Of a DNA stretch of 64,000 nucleotides, positions 48,655-57,202 are shown piece after piece. Position 1 is the stretch's first letter. The number at the start of each line of letters is the position of its first letter. The notes beneath the pieces are model-generated. The model saw nothing but the letters and a program-made list of their open reading frames with translations. It had not been told where the DNA came from and searched no databases. Both the position numbers and the translations under genes were made by a program. This DNA comes from Acidimicrobiaceae bacterium (GTDB lineage Bacteria; Actinomycetota; Acidimicrobiia; Acidimicrobiales; UBA8190), in contig PLZB01000105.1 in NCBI GenBank assembly GCA_003151955.1, positions 49,969 through 113,968 on the forward strand, written 5' to 3'.

Positions 48655-49745
48655 CACGCCACCGCCTCGTGGACAGCCCCGGGGATGCCCTCGAGGAGCA
48701 GCTCGGGGAGGTGGAGCCTCCCCCGGCGGTCGAGGCCGGCGTGCTGGCACCGCCGCAGGTACTCGCCGATGACCTGGTGCCGGAGGACCTCTCCGGCCCC
48801 GGTTCCCAGGGCGGCGGCCTGCTCGACCCCGCCGGCGGCCAGGATGGCCGTCGGCTCGACGATCTCGGGGGTGGCGAAGACCATGGAGATGATCTCCTCG
48901 CCCTTGTCGAGATAGCTGTGGAAGTCCTCGGCCATGGACGGGTCCCGTTCCAGGCGGTAGCGGAGGTGCATGGTCCCGTAGGCGACGTGGCGGGCCTCGT
49001 CCTGCATGCAGAGCCGGAAGATCTTCTTCTCGACCGGGGAGGGAGAGAGGAACTCACCGGCCCGGAACAGGGAGAGGATGATCCCCTCCCCGAGGAGATG
49101 CATGAGGGCCGAGCCCTCGTCGTAGCTCTCGGCGTCCAGGATGAGCTGGAGGAAGCGCTCCACCACGGCCGAGGCCCGGCCCAGGCCGCCCCCGTTGGCC
49201 AGGGCCCGCTTCCGGAAGACCTCGGTGTGACGGGCCTCGTCCATGATCTGGGTGCAGAGGAACATCTTGGCCTCGACGAAGTCGTGGTTGATCCGCCACA
49301 GCCACTTGGCCGGGAAGTCGGCGGCGACCATCTCCACCTCGGAGAGGACGGTGGCCAACTGGCACATGGCGTGCTCGAGGTCGGGATCGAGGTCGGGATC
49401 GAGGTCGGCCCAGGGGATGTCCCGGGTGGCGCTCCACTGGCGGCTGACCGCCTCCTCGTAGAGGTCGAGGAGGTTGTCCGACCAGACCTCGGCCTTGTCG
49501 TTGATCGTGTATCCCATGTCCGGGACACCGGGGTCCACGTCGGAGCCCCGGGGTGCCATCGTCCGCCTGGGGGCCACGTCGGGGACCTCCCCGTAGCTCC
49601 CGATGGAGATGTCCCGCAGGGTGAGCCCCGTCTTGCCCGGCTTGGCCCGGACACCCCATTCCGATGTCCCCTCCCGGAGCCAGCCCAGGTCGAACTCCCC
49701 CCGGGCCGCCCGTTCCAGGTAGCCGAGATCAAGGCCCATCGCCAT
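48654..49745 (-). CDS. ferritin-like di-iron protein (possible monooxygenase)
   Basis: A 363-residue, mainly helical protein with the ferritin/ribonucleotide-reductase-R2-like di-iron pattern. The two E-x-x-H metal motifs are QIMDEARHTEVF and QDEARHVAYG, with further glutamates (SEVEMVAAD, DEGSALMHLLGEG) in neighbouring helices. Its length is larger than ferritin and near R2-like oxidases and hydroxylases. ATG 49745 follows GAGGGG. An insertion DLDPDLDPDLE comes from a 12-base tandem repeat in the DNA. With an SCP2 and a ferredoxin gene behind it, an oxygenase acting on a lipid is the working idea; no substrate can be named. Confidence 0.78.
   Translation of the reverse strand: MAMGLDLGYLERAARGEFDLGWLREGTSEWGVRAKPGKTGLTLRDISIGSYGEVPDVAPRRTMAPRGSDVDPGVPDMGYTINDKAEVWSDNLLDLYEEAVSRQWSATRDIPWADLDPDLDPDLEHAMCQLATVLSEVEMVAADFPAKWLWRINHDFVEAKMFLCTQIMDEARHTEVFRKRALANGGGLGRASAVVERFLQLILDAESYDEGSALMHLLGEGIILSLFRAGEFLSPSPVEKKIFRLCMQDEARHVAYGTMHLRYRLERDPSMAEDFHSYLDKGEEIISMVFATPEIVEPTAILAAGGVEQAAALGTGAGEVLRHQVIGEYLRRCQHAGLDRRGRLHLPELLLEGIPGAVHEAVA
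49377..49408. repeat. 12-base minisatellite within the di-iron protein gene
   Basis: GAGGTCGGGATC twice, then GAGGTCGG: 2.7 copies, in frame, giving repeated D-P-D-L in the protein. Slippage would change length by four residues without a frameshift. Confidence 0.8.
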
Positions 49746-49912
49746 CGTCGAACCCCCTCTTCTCGGAGAGCAGGTAAGACACATCCCGTCTCACCGTCTC
49801 CCCAGAGGAGCGTAGGAGGGGCGGGCGGCCGTCAGTAGGGCCGAAGGTCCCATCCCGGCTCGACTAGATTGGGCAGCCCGACCGGAGGACCGAGGGAGCG
49901 AGGGTCGAGATC

Positions 49913-50803
49913 GTGCAGACCGCCCACGACCACCTCCCACCCCCCTGCCCCTGCGGCCAGGTGGCCGACCGGAGACGCTTCCTCGGTCTCGTGGCCGCCG
50001 GGGCCTGCGCCGCGCTGGCCGGCTGCTCCGTGACCGGCGACTGGACCGCGACGACCCGTCGAACCCCGGCCACGACGACCACCGGTCCGACCACGACCAC
50101 GACACCGCCGCCGCCGCCGACCACCCTGGCGCCGGTGGTCCAACTCGACGCGGTACCTCCGCCCAGGCCCGGTCCCCCGGAGGTCGTCTTCGGCGGCCCG
50201 GCCCGGTCCACCGGCACGGCCGTCACCATCGACGACGGGTTCTGCACCGACTGCGTGACCTTCTATGTCGGTCTGGCCCAGCGGACGGGCCTCCACCTCA
50301 CGTTCTCCCCCAACGGGACGTACCGGGCCATGTGGGAGCCCCACGCTCCGGTCCTCCGGGACCTGATCGCGGCCGGACAGGTCCAGCTCGGGAACCACAC
50401 CTACTCCCACCCCGACCTGGTCAAGCTGTCCGACAGCACCATCCGGAAGGAGATCGAGCAGAACGACCAGTGGCTCGAGCAGACCTTCGGGATCACGGCC
50501 CGGTCCTGGTTCCGCCCCCCCTACGGATCGCACAACCCCCACACCGACGGAGTGGTGGGCGAGCTCGGCTACACCAGGATCCTGCTCTGGAACGGGAGCT
50601 TCGGTGACTCGGCCCCGATCTCCCCCCAGCAGCTCCTGGCCCTGGCCGGCCAGTACATGACTCCCGGCCGGATCGTCCTCGGTCACGCCAACTATCCGAC
50701 CATCGAGCCCCTCTGGGGCCAGATCGAGGCGCTGATCTCCACCCGGGGGCTCACCCTCGTCACCCTGGACGAGATGTTCGGGACGTCCCGGAACACCGGG
50801 TAG
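49913..50803 (+). CDS. Tat-exported lipoprotein polysaccharide deacetylase
   Basis: A 296-residue NodB-family enzyme. The signal DRRRFLGLVAAGACAALAGC has a Tat-like R-R-x-F-L-G and a lipobox, so it is exported folded and lipid-anchored. A Thr/Pro linker (about 50-75) spans the wall. The NodB domain keeps TIDDGF (metal/base aspartates), NHTYSH (H-x3-H) and RPPYGSHN, so it should deacetylate N-acetyl sugars in a metal-dependent way, probably peptidoglycan or a surface glycan. A TAGATT box lies upstream. The start is the GTG at 49913. Confidence 0.88.
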   Translation: MQTAHDHLPPPCPCGQVADRRRFLGLVAAGACAALAGCSVTGDWTATTRRTPATTTTGPTTTTTPPPPPTTLAPVVQLDAVPPPRPGPPEVVFGGPARSTGTAVTIDDGFCTDCVTFYVGLAQRTGLHLTFSPNGTYRAMWEPHAPVLRDLIAAGQVQLGNHTYSHPDLVKLSDSTIRKEIEQNDQWLEQTFGITARSWFRPPYGSHNPHTDGVVGELGYTRILLWNGSFGDSAPISPQQLLALAGQYMTPGRIVLGHANYPTIEPLWGQIEALISTRGLTLVTLDEMFGTSRNTG

Positions 50804-50890
50804 GTCCTCGGCCCGTCCCGGCGCAGATCATCGCCGGACGATCGCCGCCCCGCTACACTCCACCCGACCGAGGGCAAAGGGGTGGAAACG

Positions 50891-51730
50891 ATGGTTTCTT
50901 TCAGGAGCAGTGCCGGCCGCAAGGCCACCAAGGGCCTGGTTGCGGTGGGCGTGTCGTTGGCGCTGGTCACCGTCGGCTTCGGGATCGACCGGGCCGTCGG
51001 GACCGACGGGGGTGGCGGTGCCACCCGAACCTGGGTCTCGGGCGTGGGCGACGACGCCAACCCCTGCTCGCGGACCGCTCCCTGCAAGACCTGGGCGGGC
51101 GCCTTCTCGAAGACCGCGCAGCCCGGTGGCGAGATCGACGCCCTCGACCCGGGCGGGTTCGGCGCCCTGACGGTCACCGGTGGGATCACCATCAACGGGG
51201 GCACCGGCAACACCGCCGGCGTCCTCGTCGCCGGCACCAACGGCATCACCGTGGCGGCCGCTGCCGGCGACACCGTGATCATCCGCAACCTGGACATCAA
51301 CGGCACCAACTCCGGGATCAGCGGGATCAACTTCGTCTCCGGCAAGGCGCTCTACATCGAGAACTCAACCATCGAGAACTTCACTGTCGACGCCGTCCAC
51401 GTGGCCCCCACGGCCGGCGGGACCGTCGTGCTGAAGAACGACGTCCTCCGGAACAACACCGGGAACGGGGTGTTCTCGAATCCGGGCACGTCTCCGGTGG
51501 CCATGGTCGTCGACGGCTGCACCATCCAGGGCAACGGGGGGGCCGGTGTCTACGCCAAGGGCAATAACGTCACCAACTCGACCATCGTCGACATCCACAA
51601 CAACACCATCACCGGGAACTTCCTCGGACTCCAGGAGTCGAACGGTGGGTCGATCAACTCGCTCGGGGGCAACGTGGACGACTTCAACCTCGTGAACGGC
51701 ACCCCGACCACGACCAAGGCGACCGTCTGA
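50891..51730 (+). CDS. secreted right-handed beta-helix protein
   Basis: A 279-residue exported protein. The signal is RKATKGLVAVGVSLALVTVGFG. GDDANPCSRTAPCKTWAGA is the conserved N-cap seen in many parallel beta-helix (pectate-lyase-like) proteins. Regular beta-coils follow with I/V-x-I/V-x-N ladders (VIIRNLDING, ALYIENSTIENF, VVLKNDVLRNNTGNG, NSTIVDIHNNTITGN). Similar proteins bind or cleave polysaccharides, but no catalytic Asp set is clear, so it may only bind. ATG 50891 lies shortly after AAAGGGG. TACACT about 40 bases upstream is a candidate -10. Confidence 0.75.
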   Translation: MVSFRSSAGRKATKGLVAVGVSLALVTVGFGIDRAVGTDGGGGATRTWVSGVGDDANPCSRTAPCKTWAGAFSKTAQPGGEIDALDPGGFGALTVTGGITINGGTGNTAGVLVAGTNGITVAAAAGDTVIIRNLDINGTNSGISGINFVSGKALYIENSTIENFTVDAVHVAPTAGGTVVLKNDVLRNNTGNGVFSNPGTSPVAMVVDGCTIQGNGGAGVYAKGNNVTNSTIVDIHNNTITGNFLGLQESNGGSINSLGGNVDDFNLVNGTPTTTKATV

Positions 51731-51743
51731 CGGTGCCTCGGGC

Positions 51744-54170
51744 CTACACCCGGGCCATGTTGGCGAACCGGGTGTAGTGGTCGACGAAGGCCAGCTGGGT
51801 GACCCCGACGGGTCCGTTGCGGTGCTTGGCGATGATGATCTCGGCCGTGCCCCGGTCGGGGGACTCGGGATTGTAGATCTCGTCCCGGTAGATGAAGAGG
51901 ACGACGTCGGCGTCCTGCTCGATGGCGCCCGACTCCCGGAGGTCGGCCAGGACGGGCCGCTTGTCCTGGCGCATCTCCAGGTTCCGGGACAGCTGGGACA
52001 GGGCCACGACGGGGACGTTGAGCTCACGGGCCAGGATCTTGAGCCCCCGGCTGATCTCGGAGATCTCGACCTGGCGGTTCTCCGACCGGCCCTTGCCGTG
52101 ACCGCTCATGAGCTGGAGGTAGTCGACGACAACCAGCCCGAGACCCTGGCGGGCCATGAGCCGGCGGGCCTTGGCCCGGATGTCCATGACCGTGACGTTG
52201 GGGTTGTCGTCGATGTAGATGGGGGCGTCACCGAGCCGGCCGATGGCATCGGAGATCTTGGGCCAGTCCGACTCGAGGAGGCGGCCGTTGCGCATCCGGG
52301 TGGCGTCGACCCTGGCCTCGGAGCAGAGCATCCTCGAGGTCAGCTCCAGGTGGCTCATCTCCAGCGAGAAGAGCAGGACGGGCTTCCGGCTCTTCATCGC
52401 GGCGTGGTTGACGATGCCGAGTGCGAAGGAAGTGTTGTGGGTGGGCGTCATGCCCGGCCCGGCCAGGAAGAGATGTGAAGGCGTGTCAACCGCGATGCAC
52501 CGGGTCGGGACCGTGGGAACCGGCTCGATGGCGGCCACGGAGCGGCGACAGTGGCGCCCGTTGATCCGTGTGCTCACCGTGGCGGCCAACCTCTCGGCCT
52601 TTCGGGGCATCCGGAACACGGGGTCGAGCGGCGACCACCGGAGCCGCCATGCCTCCGCCACGCGCCCGTCGCCGAGAGGGATCTTCTTCAACCGGATCGG
52701 ATGGGGCTTGTGTCCGAGCGAGCAGACCAGCTCCCATGCCTGTTGGAGCAGGTCACGGTTGGCGAGACACAGCTCGACGGTCCCATTGGCGTTGGTCACC
52801 GTGCCGTCGGTGTCGAGGAGGCCCTGGAGAAGCTCGAGCCGCTGCTTGGCCGAGGCCCGCAGGTACTGCTCGGGTATCCGCTTGGTGGCGCCTCGAAGCA
52901 GACCGACCTGGTGCAGCTCGCGGGTCAGCCTCGACAGTTGGTAGCCACGATGTGCGAATTCGGCCACGAAGAACGGGGCGTCGGCATCTCCGAACGTCAG
53001 TTGCGAGGTTGTGGTCCCCCCGTCTCCGAGCCAGCAGCCGAGAACATAGGGATCGACGGGGAGGTCGGCCTGAGGGCCGTCGAGGGCGCCGGCAAGCGGG
53101 ACGTACCAGTTCGGCCGGTTCCCGACCCGGACGCCTTCGGCCAGCATCTCCTCGGTGGTCACCACCCGGGGCAGACGCCAGCGGGCGGACTGGTCCCGGC
53201 TCAGAGATGGATTGGCCGGGACCCCGGCCCGCAGCCGCCGGTCGCGCTCCCGGTGCGACTTCCAGGCCGGCAGGTCGTAGGCCAGCCAGCGGTGGCCGGC
53301 ATCGGCCACGACCTCGGTTCCGTCGTCGAACCGGACCCGGTAGCACCGGTGGTCGGTGAAGACCGGCGAGGTGTAGACCACCCCGCACGGCATCCCGTGC
53401 TCGTCGAAGACCTGATCGCCGACCTGGAGCTCGCCCATGGTCGACCAGCCCGTCGGGGTCGGCACCGGGGTATCGACAGCCAGGGCCTTGCCCATGGCGG
53501 GCCTCGCCCCTACCACGATCAGGTTGGAGGGCTGCAGGCCGGCCAGTCGCTCGTCGAGGTCGATGTAGCCGGTGGGGATGCCCGTGATGGTGTCCCCCCG
53601 CTCGAAGAGCTGCTCGAGGTGGTCGAGGCTCTGGGCCAGCAGCTCCCGCAGGGGGGACATCGTGTCGACGACCCGGCGCTGGGCCACCTCGAAGACCATC
53701 GACTCGGCCCGGTCGACGACGGCGGTGACGTCCTCGGGGACGGTGTAGCCCATCTCGGCGATCTCACCGGCCACGGTGACGAGGCGCCGGAGGAGGGCGT
53801 GCTCCTCGACGATCTTGGCGTAGTGGGAGGCGTTGGCCGTCGAGGGTGTGTTGACCTGGAGGGAGATCAGCATCGACGCGTCCCCCACCGCCTCGAGCAC
53901 CCCGTTGCGTCGGAGCTCGTCGGCCACGGTGACCGGGTCGGCCGGCTCCCCCCGGGTGTAGAGGGCGGTGACGGCGGCGAAGATGTGGGCGTGGGCCGGC
54001 TTGTAGAAGTCCTCCGAGGTGCAGCACTCCACCGCCGAGGCGATGGCGTCCCGGGAGAGGAGCATGGCCCCGAGGACGGACTCCTCCGCCTCGAGGTTGT
54101 GGGGTGGGACCCGCCCGCTCACGACGGGCTGGGGACGGCGGGGACGGGTGTCTTCAAGGGCCTGGGTCAT
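51744..54170 (-). CDS. dnaB: replicative DNA helicase DnaB, interrupted by an intein
   Basis: An 808-residue precursor. The exteins (1-228 and 580-808, 457 residues together) make a normal DnaB: an N-terminal helical domain (PPHNLEAEESVLGAMLLS), linker, and RecA-like motor with GARPAMGK-TS as Walker A, VVVDYLQLM as Walker B, SQLSR and DADVVLFIYR. The intein sits inside Walker A, between GK and T, so the helicase is inactive until splicing. ATG 54170 follows GGTGGAGG; the GTG at 54191 is in frame but weaker. It lies downstream of rplI as in other actinobacteria, 223 bases away. Confidence 0.95.
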   Translation of the reverse strand: MTQALEDTRPRRPQPVVSGRVPPHNLEAEESVLGAMLLSRDAIASAVECCTSEDFYKPAHAHIFAAVTALYTRGEPADPVTVADELRRNGVLEAVGDASMLISLQVNTPSTANASHYAKIVEEHALLRRLVTVAGEIAEMGYTVPEDVTAVVDRAESMVFEVAQRRVVDTMSPLRELLAQSLDHLEQLFERGDTITGIPTGYIDLDERLAGLQPSNLIVVGARPAMGKALAVDTPVPTPTGWSTMGELQVGDQVFDEHGMPCGVVYTSPVFTDHRCYRVRFDDGTEVVADAGHRWLAYDLPAWKSHRERDRRLRAGVPANPSLSRDQSARWRLPRVVTTEEMLAEGVRVGNRPNWYVPLAGALDGPQADLPVDPYVLGCWLGDGGTTTSQLTFGDADAPFFVAEFAHRGYQLSRLTRELHQVGLLRGATKRIPEQYLRASAKQRLELLQGLLDTDGTVTNANGTVELCLANRDLLQQAWELVCSLGHKPHPIRLKKIPLGDGRVAEAWRLRWSPLDPVFRMPRKAERLAATVSTRINGRHCRRSVAAIEPVPTVPTRCIAVDTPSHLFLAGPGMTPTHNTSFALGIVNHAAMKSRKPVLLFSLEMSHLELTSRMLCSEARVDATRMRNGRLLESDWPKISDAIGRLGDAPIYIDDNPNVTVMDIRAKARRLMARQGLGLVVVDYLQLMSGHGKGRSENRQVEISEISRGLKILARELNVPVVALSQLSRNLEMRQDKRPVLADLRESGAIEQDADVVLFIYRDEIYNPESPDRGTAEIIIAKHRNGPVGVTQLAFVDHYTRFANMARV
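52434..53486 (-). mobile_element. class 3 intein with LAGLIDADG homing endonuclease in dnaB
   Basis: A 351-residue intein. It starts with Ala1 (ALAVDTPVPTPTGW) instead of Cys or Ser, has H65 and W67 in block B (AGHRWLAYD), C330 in block F (TRCIAVDTP), His350-Asn351 at the end, and Thr as the first C-extein residue. W67, block-F Cys and +1 Thr are the W-C-T signature of class 3 inteins, in which the block-F cysteine makes the first nucleophilic attack. Two dodecapeptide motifs (LGCWLGDGGT, LLQGLLDTDGT) indicate a LAGLIDADG homing endonuclease, apparently intact. Base composition is somewhat lower in GC than the exteins, consistent with horizontal spread. Confidence 0.88.
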
Positions 54171-54393
54171 CGTGCCTCCACCCTCGTCCACCTGCCCTGG
54201 GGACGGCTAGTCCAACAACCTGGGGAATTGCCGGTGGATGACCATGTGGACGACCGACCCCGACCTGCGTACACGCTGGGGACAACCGGGGGATAACCAC
54301 ACGGGTCGGGGCGCGTCCTCATGGGGGCATTGTGCCCAGAGGGGTGTAACGGTGGGGTTGGCCGGCCCCGGGAGCAGCGGGCCGACGGGGGGA

Positions 54394-54840
54394 TCAGGCC
54401 GGGACGACCTCGACGACCACCTCGGTGGCCACGTCGCTGTGGAGACGGACCGAGACGTTGTGGCTGCCCAGGGTCTTGATCGGCTCCTCGAGGAGGATCT
54501 TCCGCCGCTCGACTGTGGCCCCGGTCTGGATCTGGAGGGCCTCGGCGATCTCGGCCGTGCCGATCGACCCGAACAAGCGACCCTCGGTCCCGGCCCGGGC
54601 CTTGACCGTCAGGGTCCGACCGGCGATGACCGTGGCCACCGCCTCGGAGGACTCCCGGTCCTTGGCGTCACGGAGGTCCCGGCCCCGGCGCATCGACGCG
54701 GCCTGGGCCTCGATCCCGTCGGAGGCCTCGACGGCCCGGCCGCTCGGGAGGAGAAAGTTCCTGGCGAAGCCGGCGGCGACGTCGACGATGTCGCCCCGCT
54801 TGCCGACACCGTCAACCTGGTCACGGAGCAGGACGCGCAT
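54394..54840 (-). CDS. rplI: 50S ribosomal protein L9
   Basis: A 148-residue L9. The N-terminal domain [34 protein letters not shown] carries the rRNA-binding motif; the central helix and C-terminal domain (LFGSIGTAEIAEAL, KILLEEPIKTLGSHNVSVRLH) are complete. ATG 54840 shares its A with the rpsR stop (TGATG), so it is translationally coupled to S18. Confidence 0.97.
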   Translation of the reverse strand: MRVLLRDQVDGVGKRGDIVDVAAGFARNFLLPSGRAVEASDGIEAQAASMRRGRDLRDAKDRESSEAVATVIAGRTLTVKARAGTEGRLFGSIGTAEIAEALQIQTGATVERRKILLEEPIKTLGSHNVSVRLHSDVATEVVVEVVPA

Positions 54841-55259
54841 CAGTTCCCGCCTCCTTCCGTCCCGTCGGCCCCGGCGGGGACGACGGTCTCGTGCTCCGCG
54901 GTGGCGGCCGGACCGGCCACCCCGAGAGGAGCGTTTCTGTCTTGAGGTCTGGGCCCCCGGGCCCCGCCCGGACCCCGGCCCCGGCCGGAGCGCTCGCTGG
55001 CGGTCCGCTGGGTGTGGGGGAGGAGGGCGAGCTCCCGGGCCGTCTTGATGGCCAGGGCGACCTGAACCTGGTGCTGGGCACAGTTCCCCGTGACCCGGCT
55101 GGCCCGGATCCGGCCCCGGTCATTCATGAAGGCCCCCAGGAACCGGACGTCCTTGTAGTCGACCCAGGCCAGCCGGCTCCGGCAGAGGGCGCAGTCCCGT
55201 TCCGGGGCCGGCCTGGTTCCCTGGTGACGGTGCGACGCCGGCGCGGTGCTCCCGACCAT
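54840..55259 (-). CDS. rpsR: 30S ribosomal protein S18 with long C-terminal extension
   Basis: A 139-residue S18, about 55 residues longer than usual. The core is [38 protein letters not shown] and [14 protein letters not shown]. The C-x2-C...C-x2-H set is a zinc-binding, C+ form. After LLPHTQR the chain continues for about 60 residues with Arg/Gly/Pro-rich sequence ([19 protein letters not shown]) to the overlap with rplI. The extension is probably disordered and could contact rRNA. It is three bases from ssb. Confidence 0.95.
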   Translation of the reverse strand: MVGSTAPASHRHQGTRPAPERDCALCRSRLAWVDYKDVRFLGAFMNDRGRIRASRVTGNCAQHQVQVALAIKTARELALLPHTQRTASERSGRGRGPGGARGPRPQDRNAPLGVAGPAATAEHETVVPAGADGTEGGGN

Positions 55260-55262
55260 CGC

Positions 55263-55727
55263 TCAGAAAGGCTCGTCGTCGTAGCCGTAGCCGGCGGGCG
55301 GCTCGGCCGGCGGGGGGGCGGCGTTCGAGGACCTCGGAGAGGAGCCTCCGTCGGAGGGTCCCCGGCGCTCGTTCTTGGTGATCTGGGCACTGGCCCACCG
55401 CAGGCTGGGCCCGATCTCGTCGGCCACGACCTCGATCTTGGACCGCTTGTCCCCATCGGAGGTCTCCCAGGACCGCTGGTCGAGCCGTCCGGCCACCAGG
55501 ACCCGGGAGCCCTTGACCAGGCTCTCGGCCGCGTTCTCGGCCATCTCCCGCCAACAGACGATGTCGACGAAGGAGGTGGCCTCCTCCCACTCGTTCGTCT
55601 GCCGGTTCTGCCAGCGGCGGTTCACGGCCAGCCCGAAGCTGGCCACCGCCTGACCGCTGGCGGTGAACCGGAGCTCGGGATCCCGGGTGACGTTGCCCAC
55701 CAGGGTGACGGAGTTCTCGATCGGCAT
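55263..55727 (-). CDS. ssb: single-stranded DNA-binding protein
   Basis: A 154-residue SSB. The OB fold shows ENSVTLVGNVTRDPELRFT, VASFGLAVN, SFVDIVCWREMAENAAESLVKGSRVLVAGRLDQRSWE and the beta strand KIEVVADEIGPSLRWA. A Pro/Ser/Gly-rich linker leads to the acidic tip DDEPF, a shortened version of the protein-docking tail. ATG 55727 follows GGAGGCG. It lies between rpsF and rpsR, the conserved order. Confidence 0.97.
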   Translation of the reverse strand: MPIENSVTLVGNVTRDPELRFTASGQAVASFGLAVNRRWQNRQTNEWEEATSFVDIVCWREMAENAAESLVKGSRVLVAGRLDQRSWETSDGDKRSKIEVVADEIGPSLRWASAQITKNERRGPSDGGSSPRSSNAAPPPAEPPAGYGYDDEPF

Positions 55728-55740
55728 GGCTCGCCTCCGC

Positions 55741-56145
55741 TCAGTCGGCGTCGACCGCCACGGCCTCGGCCGGGGCGGTCTCGGGGGTCTCAGGGGCCGG
55801 GGCCGGGACCGGCGCCGGAGGGGCGGCCGGGGCCTTGGTGCGGGCCCGGCCGGCAACCTTGTCCGGGAGCCGCATGATCTTGTGCCGCATGACCTCGTCG
55901 GCCAGGACCAGGAACCGGTCCAGGTCGGCCGAGGCGGCCGGCTCGGCGGTGTAGTCCACCACCACGTAGTAGCCCTCGCGCTTCTTGTGCATCTCGTAGG
56001 CGAAGGCCCGCTTCCCCCACCGGTCGACCGTGCCCGGGGTGCCCCCGGCGGCCTTCACGATGCCCAACGCCTTCTCGATGACGGCATTGACGGCCGTGTC
56101 GTCGAGCTCTGCGCTGAAGATGATCATTGTCTCGTAGGGCCGCAT
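55741..56145 (-). CDS. rpsF: 30S ribosomal protein S6
   Basis: A 134-residue S6: MRPYETMIIFSAELDD, WGKRAFAYEMHKKREGYYVVVDYTA and DEVMRHKIMRLPDKVAG. An Ala/Pro-rich extension of about 35 residues (APAAPPAPVPAPAPETP...) follows the fold. ATG 56145 lies ten bases after GGAGGGAGG. It heads the rpsF-ssb-rpsR-rplI operon; the frame before the ATG is open but non-coding. Confidence 0.96.
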   Translation of the reverse strand: MRPYETMIIFSAELDDTAVNAVIEKALGIVKAAGGTPGTVDRWGKRAFAYEMHKKREGYYVVVDYTAEPAASADLDRFLVLADEVMRHKIMRLPDKVAGRARTKAPAAPPAPVPAPAPETPETAPAEAVAVDAD

Positions 56146-56216
56146 GGGCGGCTTACCTCCCTCCGGACCCGCTGCCGGGGCAGCCGGGGCTCCACGCACG
56201 CGGAGCAGGGTTGTCT

Positions 56217-56240
56217 GCGGTCGACATGGGGAGTCGCCGC
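56217..56240 (-). ncRNA. hairpin in the rpsF mRNA leader
   Basis: On the minus strand GCGG-CGAC, a 7-base loop, GTCG, a bulged A, then CCGC. It lies about 70 bases before rpsF. Many bacteria control this operon by S6:S18 binding to a leader stem with a bulge beside CCG. The resemblance is suggestive only. Confidence 0.3.
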
Positions 56241-56314
56241 GTACGACCGGGGGTCATGGTAGCCGACGGGTGGGTCGCTCTCTCCAGCCGGCTCCCGGGA
56301 GGCCCCGGCCGGGG

Positions 56315-57136
56315 TCAGCTGCCGGCCGGCAGGTGGTAGGTCTCCGCCTCGGACGGGAAGGATCCCGACCGGACGTCGGCGGCCCAGGCCGCCACGGCGT
56401 CGGTGGCCACCGTCTTCAGGTCGGCGTACTGGCGGACGAACTTGGGGAGACGGCCCTGGCGCAGGCCGAGGAGGTCGTGGAACACGAGGACCTGGCCGTC
56501 GCAGGCCGGGCCGGCCCCGATCCCGATGGTGGGGATGTCGACCGACTCGGTGACCCGCCCCGCCACCACGTCGGGGACGCCCTCGAGGACGAGGGCGAAG
56601 CAGCCGGCCGCGGCCAGGGCCTTGGCGTCGAGGAGGAGGGCCTCGGCCGCGGCAGCTTCCTTGGCCTGGACCTTGTAGCCCCCCATGGCGTGGACCGACT
56701 GGGGGGTCAGTCCCAGGTGGCCCATGACGGGAATCTCGGCCGCCACCAGGGCCTCGATCATGGGGACCCGGATCCGACCCCCTTCCAGCTTGACGGCCCC
56801 GGCCCCGGCCCGGATCAACCGGGCCGCGTTGCGGACGGTGTCCTCGGCCGAGACGTGGTAGCTCAGCCAGGGCATGTCCCCGACCACCAGGGCCCGGGTC
56901 CCGGCCCGGGCCACGGCGGCCACGTGGTGGGCCATGACGTCCACGTCGACCTGGAGGGTGTCCTCGTGGCCGAGGACGGTGTTGGCCACCGAGTCCCCGA
57001 CCAGGATGAGGTCGACCCCGGCGGCGTCGGCGATCCGTGCCCCGGGAGTGTCGTAGGCGGTCAGCATGACCAGGGGGTCGTCACCCCGGCTCCGTTTCCG
57101 GGAGCGGACCAGCGGGACAGTGGGTGCTTCGGCCAT
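56315..57136 (-). CDS. panB: 3-methyl-2-oxobutanoate hydroxymethyltransferase
   Basis: A 273-residue TIM-barrel enzyme, first committed step of pantothenate and so CoA synthesis: it adds a hydroxymethyl group from methylene-tetrahydrofolate to 2-oxoisovalerate. Seen here: MLTAYDTPGARIADAAGVDLILVGDS (metal-binding Asp), DMPWLSY, AVKLEGG (catalytic Lys/Glu region), GHLGLTPQS and TIGIGAG. ATG 57136 follows AAGGAGG. A palindrome CCCCGGCCGGGG (56303-56314) directly after its stop may help termination. Confidence 0.95.
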   Translation of the reverse strand: MAEAPTVPLVRSRKRSRGDDPLVMLTAYDTPGARIADAAGVDLILVGDSVANTVLGHEDTLQVDVDVMAHHVAAVARAGTRALVVGDMPWLSYHVSAEDTVRNAARLIRAGAGAVKLEGGRIRVPMIEALVAAEIPVMGHLGLTPQSVHAMGGYKVQAKEAAAAEALLLDAKALAAAGCFALVLEGVPDVVAGRVTESVDIPTIGIGAGPACDGQVLVFHDLLGLRQGRLPKFVRQYADLKTVATDAVAAWAADVRSGSFPSEAETYHLPAGS

Positions 57137-57202
57137 GTGGGGCCTCCTTGCCGTCCAGCGCCCGAGGGCTGCCGGCAGCGTTGGGACCAGGTCCCCGAAG
57201 TG

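Noticed and set aside
54277..54296. DnaA-box-like TTGTCCCCA and TTATCCCCC upstream of dnaB
   Set aside because: Only two imperfect boxes and no cluster, AT-rich unwinding region or dnaA/dnaN nearby; not enough for an origin.
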